Source of the DNA: an uncultured bacterium
Lineage (GTDB): Bacteria > Elusimicrobiota > Elusimicrobia > Elusimicrobiales > Elusimicrobiaceae
Direction of reading: 5' to 3'
NCBI GenBank assembly: GCA_949297775.1
Contig: CASFTM010000012.1
Location: forward strand, 1-41,546
Length of the DNA: 41,546 nt
Shown here: one piece after another, positions 23,385-31,344 of the stretch
Layout of the letters: every line of letters begins with the position of its first letter
How positions within the stretch are numbered: the first letter of the stretch is position 1
Position numbers and translations under genes: made by a program
The notes under the pieces: model-generated
Seen by the model: the letters and a program-made list of their open reading frames with translations, nothing else
Told to the model about the DNA's origin: nothing
Databases searched by the model: none

Positions 23385-24590
23385 TTAGTCCGCCTTTTCA
23401 ATAGTTAATTTTTCTTCCTCCGTCTTGCGGGCAAAGGCCTGTAATTGGGCTTTTGCCTGGGCCGGCACGGTATTGTCCGCCAGCAAACCGGCAACGGTGC
23501 TTTGGGTGGGCACCAACACCTTGGCTAATAACTTGAGGGTGCGCAGCAGCTCTACCACTTTTTCTTTATCGGTAAATTCCAATTTTTCCACGCGGGCAAG
23601 CTCGGCCTTGAACTGCCTGCCAAAGTGTTGCTCAAAATGGTTCTTGCGCATCAGCGCGATAATTTCCTGCTGCAACTGTTTGGCTTGCTGCAACAGCTCG
23701 CCGCAGCGGTCAATTTTTTCGCTCAGGATATCCAATTCGTCGGCGGGCTGCTGCGGAACCGGGGTGGGCTCCGGCGCCGGGCAAGCGTTTTGGGTGCCAA
23801 GCGGATTGTATTCTTTGCCGGTAAACACCGGGCAGATATTGCGGTAATCGCACCAGCGGCACTGGTTTTCGCCGGGGGTAGGTTCAAATTTTCCGGCGCG
23901 GATTTTGTCCGCCACTTGCAAGACCCCTTGCCAAAATTCAAAAATCTCCTTATCCGGCACGCGTTCAAACGTTACTTCTTCCAAGGTTGGCAAGTGGTAA
24001 AAACTCAGCTGCCCCACGCGCAGTTCTTTTACGCCCGGGTCTCTCTGCTGAACCAACGCTTTAATGGCGGGGGAATTTTCCGCCACTTTTTGGTACATAT
24101 ACAGCTGTTCCGGCTCACGCGGAACAGCCTTGCCGGTTTTATAATCCAAAATTTTAATTTTTCCGTCACCCAAATAATCAATCCGGTCCAAAATACTGAT
24201 CAGGTTTAAGCCGTCCATTTCCAGGGTGCTTTTCATTTCTACGGACAGGGGATGAAAAAACGATGCCGCGTATTTAGCATAGTAGTTCTCAATAATCCGT
24301 CTCCCTTCGGCAAAGCCTGCTAATTCCTTTTCGGCAGAGGCATAACCTTTCTGTTCAAATGAAGTTCTGTTCCAGTATTTTTCAAAAAACACAAGTGCCT
24401 GCTCCAGCGTCGGGAACGACGCATTGGCAGGGTTGTAGATGTATTCCATCACTTCGTGCAGGGCCGTGCCAAAAGCAAAGTAGGATTTGGGCTGTTCTGG
24501 CAACATATGTATATAGCGGAATTTATACTTTTGGGGGCATTCCTTATACATACCCAGCTTGGAATAGGAAAATGATAAATTTTTAACCAT
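23385..24590 (-). CDS. PD-(D/E)XK nuclease family protein (RecB/AddB C-terminal type, Fe-S)
   Basis: 401 aa. The N-terminus FSYSKLGMYKECPQKYKFRYI, the GTALHEVMEYIY helix (His of the active site), LDRIDYLGDGKIKILDYKTGK (Asp...Asp-x-Lys) and QLYMYQKVAE follow the PDDEXK_1 / AddB C-terminal nuclease order. Cys18 (in KECPQK) together with the CRWCDYRNICP triad forms the typical 4Fe-4S cluster site. A roughly 130-residue helical tail follows. Likely a DNA exonuclease in repair or recombination. CGGGAG precedes the ATG. It is the first gene of a three-gene minus-strand unit with the sulfatase and the kinase; the functional link is not obvious. Confidence 0.87.
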   Translation of the reverse strand: MVKNLSFSYSKLGMYKECPQKYKFRYIHMLPEQPKSYFAFGTALHEVMEYIYNPANASFPTLEQALVFFEKYWNRTSFEQKGYASAEKELAGFAEGRRIIENYYAKYAASFFHPLSVEMKSTLEMDGLNLISILDRIDYLGDGKIKILDYKTGKAVPREPEQLYMYQKVAENSPAIKALVQQRDPGVKELRVGQLSFYHLPTLEEVTFERVPDKEIFEFWQGVLQVADKIRAGKFEPTPGENQCRWCDYRNICPVFTGKEYNPLGTQNACPAPEPTPVPQQPADELDILSEKIDRCGELLQQAKQLQQEIIALMRKNHFEQHFGRQFKAELARVEKLEFTDKEKVVELLRTLKLLAKVLVPTQSTVAGLLADNTVPAQAKAQLQAFARKTEEEKLTIEKAD

Positions 24591-24650
24591 GCAAATACTC
24601 CCGGAGATAGTTCATAATATTTTACCATTTTGTACCCTGCAAATAGGGCA

Positions 24651-24680
24651 AAAAAATCCCCGCCGAAGCGGGGATTTTTT
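24651..24680 (-). terminator. Terminator of the secreted-protein gene at 24680
   Basis: 13-bp stem AAAAAATCCCCGC / GCGGGGATTTTTT (24651-24663 and 24668-24680) with a CGAA loop, abutting the stop codon. Confidence 0.9.
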
Positions 24681-25627
24681 TATTTTATGTTAATACCGGT
24701 AAAAGTTGTTGCTTTTGGCTGCACTTCCGGCTTGTGCTCATAAAAACCGACGGGCCGCTTTGCTTGCTGGGACTGCATACGCGGGATATTGATCTTGGCG
24801 CGCAGATAGGTATTAAATTCTGTCGGTATCGCAAGATCGATTTTGGCCGCCAGCAGCGTTAACGAATCCTTAAACAACGCCGGGTAAGAATTCAGCATAT
24901 AGACCAAATCCGAAACGTGCTGGGCCGCTTCTTTGGATAATGTAACCAACTGGCGGGAAATGGCCACAATTTTCTTGCGGTAAAAGCGCTGCATTTCAAA
25001 ATTATTGTCACATTCTTGCAACTGCTTATAAATCTTTTTAAATTCCCGGTGCTGGCGGATCATTTCTATTTCAATCGTACTTAAGCGTTTTTTAATAGCG
25101 TCTACCAACACATAAAAATCATCAGGAATGCTCTCATATTCCGGGATAGTTGTTATCCATTCGCGGTAAAAACGCGGCGTAATATGCGGATATTTCTTTA
25201 CATCCGGGGAAATCGCCAATAACCCGGGGATAGAAGAATCCTTTTTAGGCAGAAAGTTCGGGTTGCGTTCCCGCAGCAACACATCGGCCCACTGGGCATA
25301 TTCCTTTTCCTGCTGCAAATTCAGCTCAAGCAAATGGGCGGCGGATTCTTCCTGCAATTGTTTTAACAACTGCATGCGGATAGCAGATTCCAATTCTTGC
25401 TTGGACAGAATTTCCGCAATTTGGCTGGTATACATTTGCTGCAGCGTATTAATTGACTGACTCGTCAACTGGTAACGCGCCTTATACAGTTTGCTGGACG
25501 CGTTAGCGGAAACCACCTTTGGGGTCTGTTTGACAAGTGCTTTACCTACGGCTCCCAGTTTATCGGCTTGGGCAAACCCGGGAGCAGAAAGACAGAGCAT
25601 TAACAGCGGGACTAACAAGTTTTTCAT
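24680..25627 (-). CDS. Secreted helical protein of unknown function
   Basis: 315 aa with a signal peptide (MKNLLVPLLMLCLSAPGFAQA). The mature part is almost entirely helical, with long charged heptad-like stretches (SQIAEILSKQELESAIRMQ, then HREFKKIYKQLQECDNNFEM) and a basic, proline-containing tail. I do not recognise the family. The ATG has AAAGGAG upstream. About 85-150 bp upstream lies a cluster of TAGGTCT/AGACCTA repeats, closely resembling the element upstream of the secreted-protein gene at 236. The two may belong to one regulon. It ends in a strong terminator. Confidence 0.82.
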   Translation of the reverse strand: MKNLLVPLLMLCLSAPGFAQADKLGAVGKALVKQTPKVVSANASSKLYKARYQLTSQSINTLQQMYTSQIAEILSKQELESAIRMQLLKQLQEESAAHLLELNLQQEKEYAQWADVLLRERNPNFLPKKDSSIPGLLAISPDVKKYPHITPRFYREWITTIPEYESIPDDFYVLVDAIKKRLSTIEIEMIRQHREFKKIYKQLQECDNNFEMQRFYRKKIVAISRQLVTLSKEAAQHVSDLVYMLNSYPALFKDSLTLLAAKIDLAIPTEFNTYLRAKINIPRMQSQQAKRPVGFYEHKPEVQPKATTFTGINIK

Positions 25628-25646
25628 AAGTATGCTCCTTTATTTC

Positions 25647-25675
25647 TTGACATTCTCTTATATTTTTTTTAATAT
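25647..25675 (+). promoter_or_regulatory. Possible plus-strand promoter in the gap upstream of the tRNA-Arg gene
   Basis: TTGACA (25647-25652), 17 bp, TAATAT (25670-25675). If active it would drive a short transcript through the AGACCT repeats ending near the T-rich stretch at 25775-25786. The region is extremely A/T-rich, so this could be chance. Confidence 0.3.
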
Positions 25676-25707
25676 ACTATATTTTTTAAAAGTAAATCTA
25701 TTTTTTC

Positions 25708-25775
25708 AGACCTATTTTCCTCGTTTTTTAGACCTACAGCGTTTTAGGTCTTTTGGGTAAAGGCCTCCTAGACCT
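25708..25775 (-). promoter_or_regulatory. AGGTCT repeat cluster upstream of the secreted-protein gene
   Basis: Four hexamers: AGGTCT on the minus strand at 25713-25708, 25735-25730 and 25775-25770, and inverted at 25746-25751. The middle pair forms GACCTA-N8-TAGGTC followed by AAAAAA. The next TAGGTCT starts 22 bp (two helical turns) further on. The layout mirrors bases 119-164, about 100 bp before a start codon in both cases. Confidence 0.5.
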
Positions 25776-25783
25776 TTTTGTTT

Positions 25784-25812
25784 TTGAATGTTTTGCCATT
25801 TTTTTGTAAAAT
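25784..25812 (+). promoter_or_regulatory. Promoter of tRNA-Arg
   Basis: TTGAAT (25784-25789), 17 bp, TAAAAT (25807-25812), 25 bp before the tRNA. Confidence 0.75.
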
Positions 25813-25837
25813 AGTTAATGTTGCATTAAAACATTTT

Positions 25838-25909
25838 GCCCCCATAGCTCAATGGATAGAGCATCTGCCTTCTAAGCAGGGGATATAGGTTCGATTCCTA
25901 TTGGGGGTA
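25838..25909 (+). tRNA. tRNA-Arg (anticodon TCT)
   Basis: 72 nt. Acceptor GCCCCCA / TGGGGGT with a G1-U72 wobble and discriminator A. D arm AGCTCAATGGATAGAGC. Anticodon stem CTGCC..GGCAG-like around CTTCTAA, giving TCT. T arm ATAGG-TTCGATT-CCTAT. CCA is not encoded. Confidence 0.94.
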
Positions 25910-25917
25910 CTTTTCGT

Positions 25918-25949
25918 AGGCCGGCAAATCTTTTGCCGGCCTGTTTTTT
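25918..25949 (+). terminator. Terminator of tRNA-Arg
   Basis: Perfect 11-bp stem AGGCCGGCAAA / TTTGCCGGCCT (25918-25928 and 25932-25942), then GTTTTTT. Confidence 0.92.
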
Positions 25950-26004
25950 ACCGGGACGCTGCTCCCCGCGGGGGAAGTGCTACAATATATTTCCAAGGTC
26001 TTGT

Positions 26005-27063
26005 ATGCCAGTACGCAAAATTATTCATATAGATATGGACGCTTTCTTTGCTTCCGTGGAACAGCGCGACAATCCCGCCCTCTGCGGCAAGCCGATAGCC
26101 GTCGGCCACGCGGGCCCGCGCGGCGTGGTGGCCACCGCCAGCTACGAAGCCCGCCGCTACGGCGTGCACTCGGCTATGGCTGCCGAACGCGCCAAAAAGC
26201 TGTGCCCGGAACTGATTTTTATCCCCGCCCGGATGCAGGTATACAAACACATTTCGCGCACGATACGGTCCATTTTCCGCCAATATACCGAGCTGGTGGA
26301 ACCTCTTTCCATTGATGAAGCTTTTTTGGATGTGTCCCACCTGCCCTGCGCCACCCAAGCCGCCCAAGAAATAAAAGCGCTTATTTGGCAGCGCACTTGT
26401 TTGACGGCTTCGGCGGGGGTATCGGTGAACAAAATGCTGGCTAAAATAGCTTCCGACTACAAAAAGCCCGACGGACTTTTTGTAATTACTCCTAAAAATG
26501 TGGAACGGTTTGTAGCGCAGCTGCCGGTGGAAAAGTTTTTTGGCATCGGCAAAGTAACCGCCGAAAAAATGCACCGCCTGGGCATCTACACCGGCGCCGA
26601 CCTGCGCCAAAAATCCGAAGCCGAACTGGTATATCACTTCGGCAAAGCGGGCCGGGCGTATTTCGGCTACGCCCGCGGCATAGACGACCGCCCCGTAGAA
26701 CCCAACCGCAAGCACTTATCCGCCGGCGCGGAAACCACTTTCGCCGCCGATACCGACGAGCTTTCCGTTTTGCTTGCCGAATTGGCCCAAATGGCCCGCC
26801 AAGCCTGGCAGCGCGCCGAAAAAATAAACTTCCGCGGCAAAACCGTTACACTTAAATTAAAATTTGCAGACTTTAAACAAATCACCCGTTCGCAAACTTT
26901 TGACCGGTTAATTCCTTCGGAAAATGAGTTCTTTTCCGCGGGCAAAAGCTTGCTGGAGCGCACCTGTTTGCACGGGAAAAAAGTGCGACTCATCGGCCTG
27001 ACGCTTTCCAACCCGCCGCAGCCTTCCGCCGGCAACCCCCGGCAGCAGCTGTTTGATTTTTAG
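26005..27063 (+). CDS. dinB: DNA polymerase IV (Y family)
   Basis: 352 aa translesion polymerase. The palm motif HIDMDAFFASVE (8-19) and LSIDEAFLDV (101-110) provide the catalytic Asp9, Asp104 and Glu105. SYEARRYGVHSAM, SVNKMLAKIASDYKKP and the GIGKVTAEKM helix-hairpin-helix are all in place, and a little-finger domain follows. The final residues QLFDF look like a beta-clamp binding peptide. It copies damaged templates with low fidelity. The start at 26005 is chosen because homology begins at MPVRKIIHID; AAGG precedes it. Confidence 0.96.
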   Translation: MPVRKIIHIDMDAFFASVEQRDNPALCGKPIAVGHAGPRGVVATASYEARRYGVHSAMAAERAKKLCPELIFIPARMQVYKHISRTIRSIFRQYTELVEPLSIDEAFLDVSHLPCATQAAQEIKALIWQRTCLTASAGVSVNKMLAKIASDYKKPDGLFVITPKNVERFVAQLPVEKFFGIGKVTAEKMHRLGIYTGADLRQKSEAELVYHFGKAGRAYFGYARGIDDRPVEPNRKHLSAGAETTFAADTDELSVLLAELAQMARQAWQRAEKINFRGKTVTLKLKFADFKQITRSQTFDRLIPSENEFFSAGKSLLERTCLHGKKVRLIGLTLSNPPQPSAGNPRQQLFDF

Positions 27064-27135
27064 CCGCCGCGCCGCCCGCGGAAGCACGAGCTCCTCCAAA
27101 CGCGATTGCCGCGCCTCTTGAGCAAAGGCACCCCC

Positions 27136-27170
27136 GCCGGGCAAAGCACGCGCCCGCCGCGCTTTGCCGG
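27136..27170. repeat. GC-rich inverted repeat downstream of dinB
   Basis: CCGGGCAAAGC / GCTTTGCCGG arms (one bulged G) around a CG-rich loop. No T tract on either strand, so it is a weak terminator at best. Bases 27064-27172 are GC-rich and hold no recognisable gene. Confidence 0.45.
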
Positions 27171-27173
27171 GCT

Positions 27174-27200
27174 CCTTACGCGTAAGGAATTTGGTATAAT
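27174..27200 (+). promoter_or_regulatory. Promoter and palindromic operator of the phosphofructokinase gene
   Basis: A perfect 14-bp palindrome CCTTACGCGTAAGG (27174-27187) lies over the expected -35 position. It is followed seven bases later by an extended -10, TGG-TATAAT (27192-27200). An operator at this place would block or replace -35 contact. Confidence 0.55.
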
Positions 27201-27236
27201 AATTAAAAGGATTTTCATTTTGTAAGGAGATAACAA

Positions 27237-28931
27237 ATGGCCACTAAATGCGCTGTAAAATGCGAATGTTCCCAACTACAGCGGCACCGCTGCCAATTTC
27301 AGCCCGCGCTGCCCGCTATTCTTAAAAAAGGTCCCGCTTCCGTAAAGCCGAAACTCGGCAAAGCCACCAAAAGCGTAGCCGACCAGGCCGCCGTAAAACG
27401 GATTTTCCCGAACACCTACGGACTGCCGGAAATTACCTTTGTAAAAGGCGCCAACTCCGCCGTAACCAAAAAAGCCGTACGCGTGGGCGTGGTGCTCTCT
27501 GGCGGGCAGGCCCCGGGCGGGCATAACGTCATCGGCGGGCTTTTGGACGGGCTCAAAAAAGCCAACTCCAAAAACAAATTATTCGGCTTTCTGGGCGGCC
27601 CCAGCGGCATCGTGGAAAACAAATGGGTGGAAATTACGCCCGCTTTAATGAAAGAATACCGCAATACCGGCGGGTTTGATTTAATCCAGTCCGGACGCAC
27701 CAAAATTGAAACCGACGAACAATTAAAAGCCGCGAAAGACAATTTAATCGCCAACAAAATGGACGCGCTCGTGGTAGTAGGGGGGGATGACTCCAACACC
27801 AACGCCTGCGTGATTGCCGAATACCTCAAACAGCAGGGCGTAGACATCAGTGTTATCGGCGTACCCAAGACCATTGACGGCGATTTGAAAAACAAACAAA
27901 TTGAAACTTCCTTCGGGTTTGATACCGCCACCAAAATTTACGCTGAACTCGTCGGCAATATCTGCCGCGACGTCAACTCCGCGCGCAAATACTGGCACTT
28001 TATCCGCCTGATGGGCAGAAGCGCCTCGCACATCACGCTGGAAGTGGCCTTCAAAACCCACCCCAACGCCGTACTGATTGGCGAAGAAGTCTTAGCCAAA
28101 AAGATGACCCTCGGTCAAATTGTGGACAATCTGGCCCAGCTGATCGCCAAACGCGCCAAAGCGGGCAAAAACTTCGGCGTGGTGCTGGTGCCGGAAGGAT
28201 TGATTGAATTTATTCCGGAAATGAAAGAACTTATCAGCGCGCTGAACGACTCGCTGGCGGAAAACGAAGCTGAACTGTCCAAAATGAACACCGTGGCGGA
28301 AAAGAAAGCGTTTATCATTTCCAAACTGCCGGCTAAACTGGCGGATTTGATGAAATCCCTGCCCGACGGAATTTCCAGCCAGTTGATGTTGGACCGCGAT
28401 CCGCACGGCAACGTGCAGGTTTCCTTGATTGAAACCGAAAAACTGTTGGTGGAAATGATCCGCACCAAATTGGCGGAAATGAAAAAAGCCGGCAAATACG
28501 ACGGCAAATTCTCCGCCATCACCCACTTCTTCGGCTACGAAGGCCGCTGCGGCGTGCCCTCCACCTTTGACGCCAACTACACCTATGCGCTGGGTTACAA
28601 CGCGGCGGTGCTGGCGCTCAACAAGTGCTCGGGTTATCTCTCTTCCGTGCGCAAGCTGACCAAAAAAGCCCAGGACTGGGAATGCGGCGGTATCCCGCTG
28701 ACGATGATGATGAACATTGAACGCCGCAAAGGCAAAGAAAAACCCGTCATCAAAAAAGCCTTGGTGGAACTGAAAGGCGAACCCTTCAAACACCTGGCTA
28801 AGAACCGCGCCGTATGGGCGGAAGCCGATATGTACGTATTCCCGGGGCCGATTCAATTCTTCGGTCCGGCGGAAATCACGGATATGACGACCTTCACCCT
28901 GCTGTTGGAACAAGGCAAAAAAATCAAATAA
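27237..28931 (+). CDS. pfp: Pyrophosphate-dependent 6-phosphofructokinase (long form)
   Basis: 564 aa, the size of the long plant/spirochaete-type PFP. It interconverts fructose-6-phosphate + PPi and fructose-1,6-bisphosphate + Pi. Motifs are LSGGQAPGGHN (87-97), GGDDSN (182-187), PKTIDGD (210-216) and MGRSASH (259-265). The second Asp of GGDD and the Lys of PKTIDGD are the features that favour PPi over ATP. The N-terminus has an unusual cysteine group (Cys5, Cys9, Cys11, Cys19) before the family's usual SQLQ-x-x-R-x-x-x-x-P-x-LP segment. AAGGAG supports the start. A palindrome lies over its promoter and a strong terminator follows. Confidence 0.96.
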   Translation: MATKCAVKCECSQLQRHRCQFQPALPAILKKGPASVKPKLGKATKSVADQAAVKRIFPNTYGLPEITFVKGANSAVTKKAVRVGVVLSGGQAPGGHNVIGGLLDGLKKANSKNKLFGFLGGPSGIVENKWVEITPALMKEYRNTGGFDLIQSGRTKIETDEQLKAAKDNLIANKMDALVVVGGDDSNTNACVIAEYLKQQGVDISVIGVPKTIDGDLKNKQIETSFGFDTATKIYAELVGNICRDVNSARKYWHFIRLMGRSASHITLEVAFKTHPNAVLIGEEVLAKKMTLGQIVDNLAQLIAKRAKAGKNFGVVLVPEGLIEFIPEMKELISALNDSLAENEAELSKMNTVAEKKAFIISKLPAKLADLMKSLPDGISSQLMLDRDPHGNVQVSLIETEKLLVEMIRTKLAEMKKAGKYDGKFSAITHFFGYEGRCGVPSTFDANYTYALGYNAAVLALNKCSGYLSSVRKLTKKAQDWECGGIPLTMMMNIERRKGKEKPVIKKALVELKGEPFKHLAKNRAVWAEADMYVFPGPIQFFGPAEITDMTTFTLLLEQGKKIK

Positions 28932-28940
28932 ATGTGTTTA

Positions 28941-28970
28941 AAAAAGCGGGCCCCACGGCCCGCTTTTTTT
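28941..28970 (+). terminator. Terminator of pfp
   Basis: 12-bp stem AAAAAGCGGGCC / GGCCCGCTTTTT (28941-28952 and 28957-28968) and T run. Confidence 0.92.
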
Positions 28971-28993
28971 ATGCGCAGGAATAACGGCTGGCC

Positions 28994-29022
28994 TTGAGCC
29001 GTATCCCGTTTTCGTTTATAAT
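28994..29022 (+). promoter_or_regulatory. Strong promoter upstream of the methyltransferase gene
   Basis: TTGAGC (28994-28999), 17 bp, TATAAT (29017-29022). +1 would fall near 29029, leaving a 100-nt leader before the methyltransferase ATG. Confidence 0.7.
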
Positions 29023-29028
29023 AAAAGA

Positions 29029-29128
29029 CACGGCCGGACGGGCCGGCTTTCCGGGAGCCTTGCCGCAAAATGACCTGCCGGGCGGACCGCCAGGCGGCTG
29101 AAACCTAACATTTCTTTATTTATCTTCT
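29029..29128 (+). promoter_or_regulatory. Structured GC-rich leader of the methyltransferase gene, with a mini-ORF
   Basis: Transcribed leader that can form GGCU/AGCC and a nested GCCG..CCU..GGCG / CGCC..AGG..CGGC hairpin. It contains a 12-codon ORF, MTCRADRQAAET (29070-29108), with GGGAG 12 bases upstream, ending 20 bases before the methyltransferase ATG. It matches no riboswitch class I know. Confidence 0.35.
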
Positions 29129-31282
29129 ATGCAACTGTACACGCTTCGCCGTATACACCGCTATTTGCTGCAGGCGGGCTGGAATAATGAAGCCGCCCAC
29201 CAGGCCCTGCGCGCGTATGTAATGGAGCGGCTGGGCGCGCAAAACGTCACCCACACCCGCTTGGCAAAGCCGGGCCTGTCCAGCCGGGCGCTCCCGGCAA
29301 AAGTGCGGCAGTTGCTGGACGGGCTTGCCGTTGAGCCGGAAGGAAAAGAAGATGGACTTTCGCCGCAAACGCTGGCGGTATTAAATGAATTTTTTTCACC
29401 GGAGCGGAAGCAAAAAGGAATTTTTTACACGCCTTGGCCTATTGCCCGTCAACTAGCGCAAGAGGCGCTTTTGGCTCTCTTAACCCGCCGTGCCGGGCTG
29501 GAAAATGCCCCGGCCAGCCAATTATTGCACGGAAACGCCACCGCCCTGACCAAAGGAGCCAAACAGCAAGCGGAAACGTTGCTGGCAAACCTTACCGTAT
29601 GTGACCCTGCCGCCGGAGCGGGGGGGCTGCTGGTTCCGTTTGCGCTGGAACTGGCCGCCCTGCGCCGCCGGCTGACTCCCGCCCTGTCGGAAGGGGAAGC
29701 GCTGTCCTTTGTCTTAAAACACAATTTGTACGCCGGGGATATATCCGCCCAGGCGCTGGAAGATTTACAGCTCCGGTTTGCACTTCTGTTGCGCCAATAC
29801 GGGGCCCGGAAAATAGACGCCAACCCGCTTATGCATTGCTTTACCGGGGATGCTCTGCGCGCCGAAAAAGGCCAAAGCGTATGGGTTTTGCAATGCCCGG
29901 AAATATTTCGCCGCCAAGGGTTTGATGTCATTCTTTCCAACCCGCCGTATGTGGGGCAAAAAAACCACCGCGCCCTATTTGAACCCCTGCGCCAAAACCC
30001 GCTGTGGCGGTCTTACGCCGAACCCAAAAGCGATTTGTGTTATTTCTTCTTTCACCTGGCTCTTACGCTTTTGCGGCCCGGCGGCATAGGAGCGTTTTTA
30101 ACGCCGCCCTATTTTGCCACCGCCGCCGGCGCCAAAACGCTGCGCAAGCGGCTGCAGACAGACGCCGCCCTGTTGTATGTGCAGGATTTTGGAGAGGAGC
30201 GCCTCTTTGGCGCGGCGGCGGGCGGACACAGTTTAATGACCGTGTTTGAAAAAAATAACGCGCCCGCCAAACCGCTTTGCCGCATAGGGGAACAATTCTA
30301 TTCCCAACAGGAGCTCTTCGGCGGGCCGGATTTGTTTTTGCAAACCCGCCCCACAGCCGACCCCTTTTTGCAAAGCGCGCTTGCCAAAATGGCGGCAGCG
30401 CCCCGTACCTTGGGGCAAATCGCCCATATATCCAACGGACTGATGACCGGGTGCGACAAAATTTCCGCCGCCCACCTGCGCCAATTTCATCTGCCCGGCG
30501 TACAGAAGGGGGACGGCGTATTTGTGCTTTCCGCGGAGGAAAAGGAGGCGCTGGGCTTGTCCGCGGCGGAAACAACGAAACTGAAACCGTTTTTCAAAAA
30601 TTCGGATATTTCTTCCTACACCGCCGCCAAACAGCCCCAAAACTGGCTGGTGGATTTTTTCTACCCCAACGACCGGGATTTGGATTTTTCCCAATACCCG
30701 CGCCTGCGCGCCCATTTGGCGCGTTTCCGCCCGGTGCTGCTGGCCCGCAGGCAAAACAACAACGGCATTGATAAATTGCTGGCGAAAGGCATTTACTGGT
30801 TCGGCTCCGTCCGGCGGAAAATGGATTTTGAGGCGGACAAAATCGCCGTACCCCAGCGTGCGGAGGAAAATAAATTTGCCCTGGCTCCCGGTCCGTGGTA
30901 CGCGAGCTCGGACGTATATTTTATTTCCCGCCCGCAGGAAGGCCTGTCGCTGTGGTTTTTGCTGGCGCTTCTGAATTCGGCCCCGTATTTTGCCTGGCTT
31001 TCCTGCAACGGCAAACGCAAAGGACGCCTGTTGGAACTGTATTCCGCCCCGCTTAAAGCGCTCCCCGTTCCCGCCGCCACCGCCGCCCAACAAAAGCAAT
31101 TGGAAACGCTCGCCCGGCAAATCTACCGGGCAAAATCGGCAGACCCGCACGCGGACGCTTCCGCCTTGCAGGCTCAGGCGGAACTATTGGTGAACACCCT
31201 GTTTGGCTTTTCCGCCCAAGAGGCGCAGGCCCTCCAAGAACTGCACCCAACCCGTCACCCTTACTCTTCGTCGGAAAAATGA
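29129..31282 (+). CDS. N6-adenine DNA methyltransferase (Eco57I/TaqI-like)
   Basis: 717 aa. KGIFYTP (96-102) is the usual motif X region of these enzymes. DPAAGAGG (159-166) is the SAM-binding motif I (typically DPACGSG), and NPPY (271-274) is catalytic motif IV. The C-terminal half (ISNGLMTGCDKI, SDVYFISRP, LLALLNSAPYFAW, KGRLLELYSAPLKALPVP) resembles the TaqI-type target-recognition domain. It methylates adenine in a specific DNA sequence. No cognate nuclease domain or gene is seen, so it may be an orphan methylase. The start lacks a Shine-Dalgarno and is the least certain part; it follows a structured leader. Confidence 0.87.
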   Translation: MQLYTLRRIHRYLLQAGWNNEAAHQALRAYVMERLGAQNVTHTRLAKPGLSSRALPAKVRQLLDGLAVEPEGKEDGLSPQTLAVLNEFFSPERKQKGIFYTPWPIARQLAQEALLALLTRRAGLENAPASQLLHGNATALTKGAKQQAETLLANLTVCDPAAGAGGLLVPFALELAALRRRLTPALSEGEALSFVLKHNLYAGDISAQALEDLQLRFALLLRQYGARKIDANPLMHCFTGDALRAEKGQSVWVLQCPEIFRRQGFDVILSNPPYVGQKNHRALFEPLRQNPLWRSYAEPKSDLCYFFFHLALTLLRPGGIGAFLTPPYFATAAGAKTLRKRLQTDAALLYVQDFGEERLFGAAAGGHSLMTVFEKNNAPAKPLCRIGEQFYSQQELFGGPDLFLQTRPTADPFLQSALAKMAAAPRTLGQIAHISNGLMTGCDKISAAHLRQFHLPGVQKGDGVFVLSAEEKEALGLSAAETTKLKPFFKNSDISSYTAAKQPQNWLVDFFYPNDRDLDFSQYPRLRAHLARFRPVLLARRQNNNGIDKLLAKGIYWFGSVRRKMDFEADKIAVPQRAEENKFALAPGPWYASSDVYFISRPQEGLSLWFLLALLNSAPYFAWLSCNGKRKGRLLELYSAPLKALPVPAATAAQQKQLETLARQIYRAKSADPHADASALQAQAELLVNTLFGFSAQEAQALQELHPTRHPYSSSEK

Positions 31283-31344
31283 CCTTTTTTTGCTTGCTTT
31301 GGAAATATTTTTATTGTATTCTTTGAGGTAAGAGAGAATACCTT

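Noticed and set aside
27136-27170. Hairpin after dinB as its intrinsic terminator
   Set aside because: There is no T tract on either strand and the arms contain a bulge. Listed as an inverted repeat only.
29029-29128. The GC-rich leader as an SRP RNA or a mini-ykkC guanidine riboswitch
   Set aside because: The conserved SRP GGAAG-type loop is missing, and only one ACGG-like loop is present, with a G-G mismatch at its base instead of two proper ACGR hairpins.
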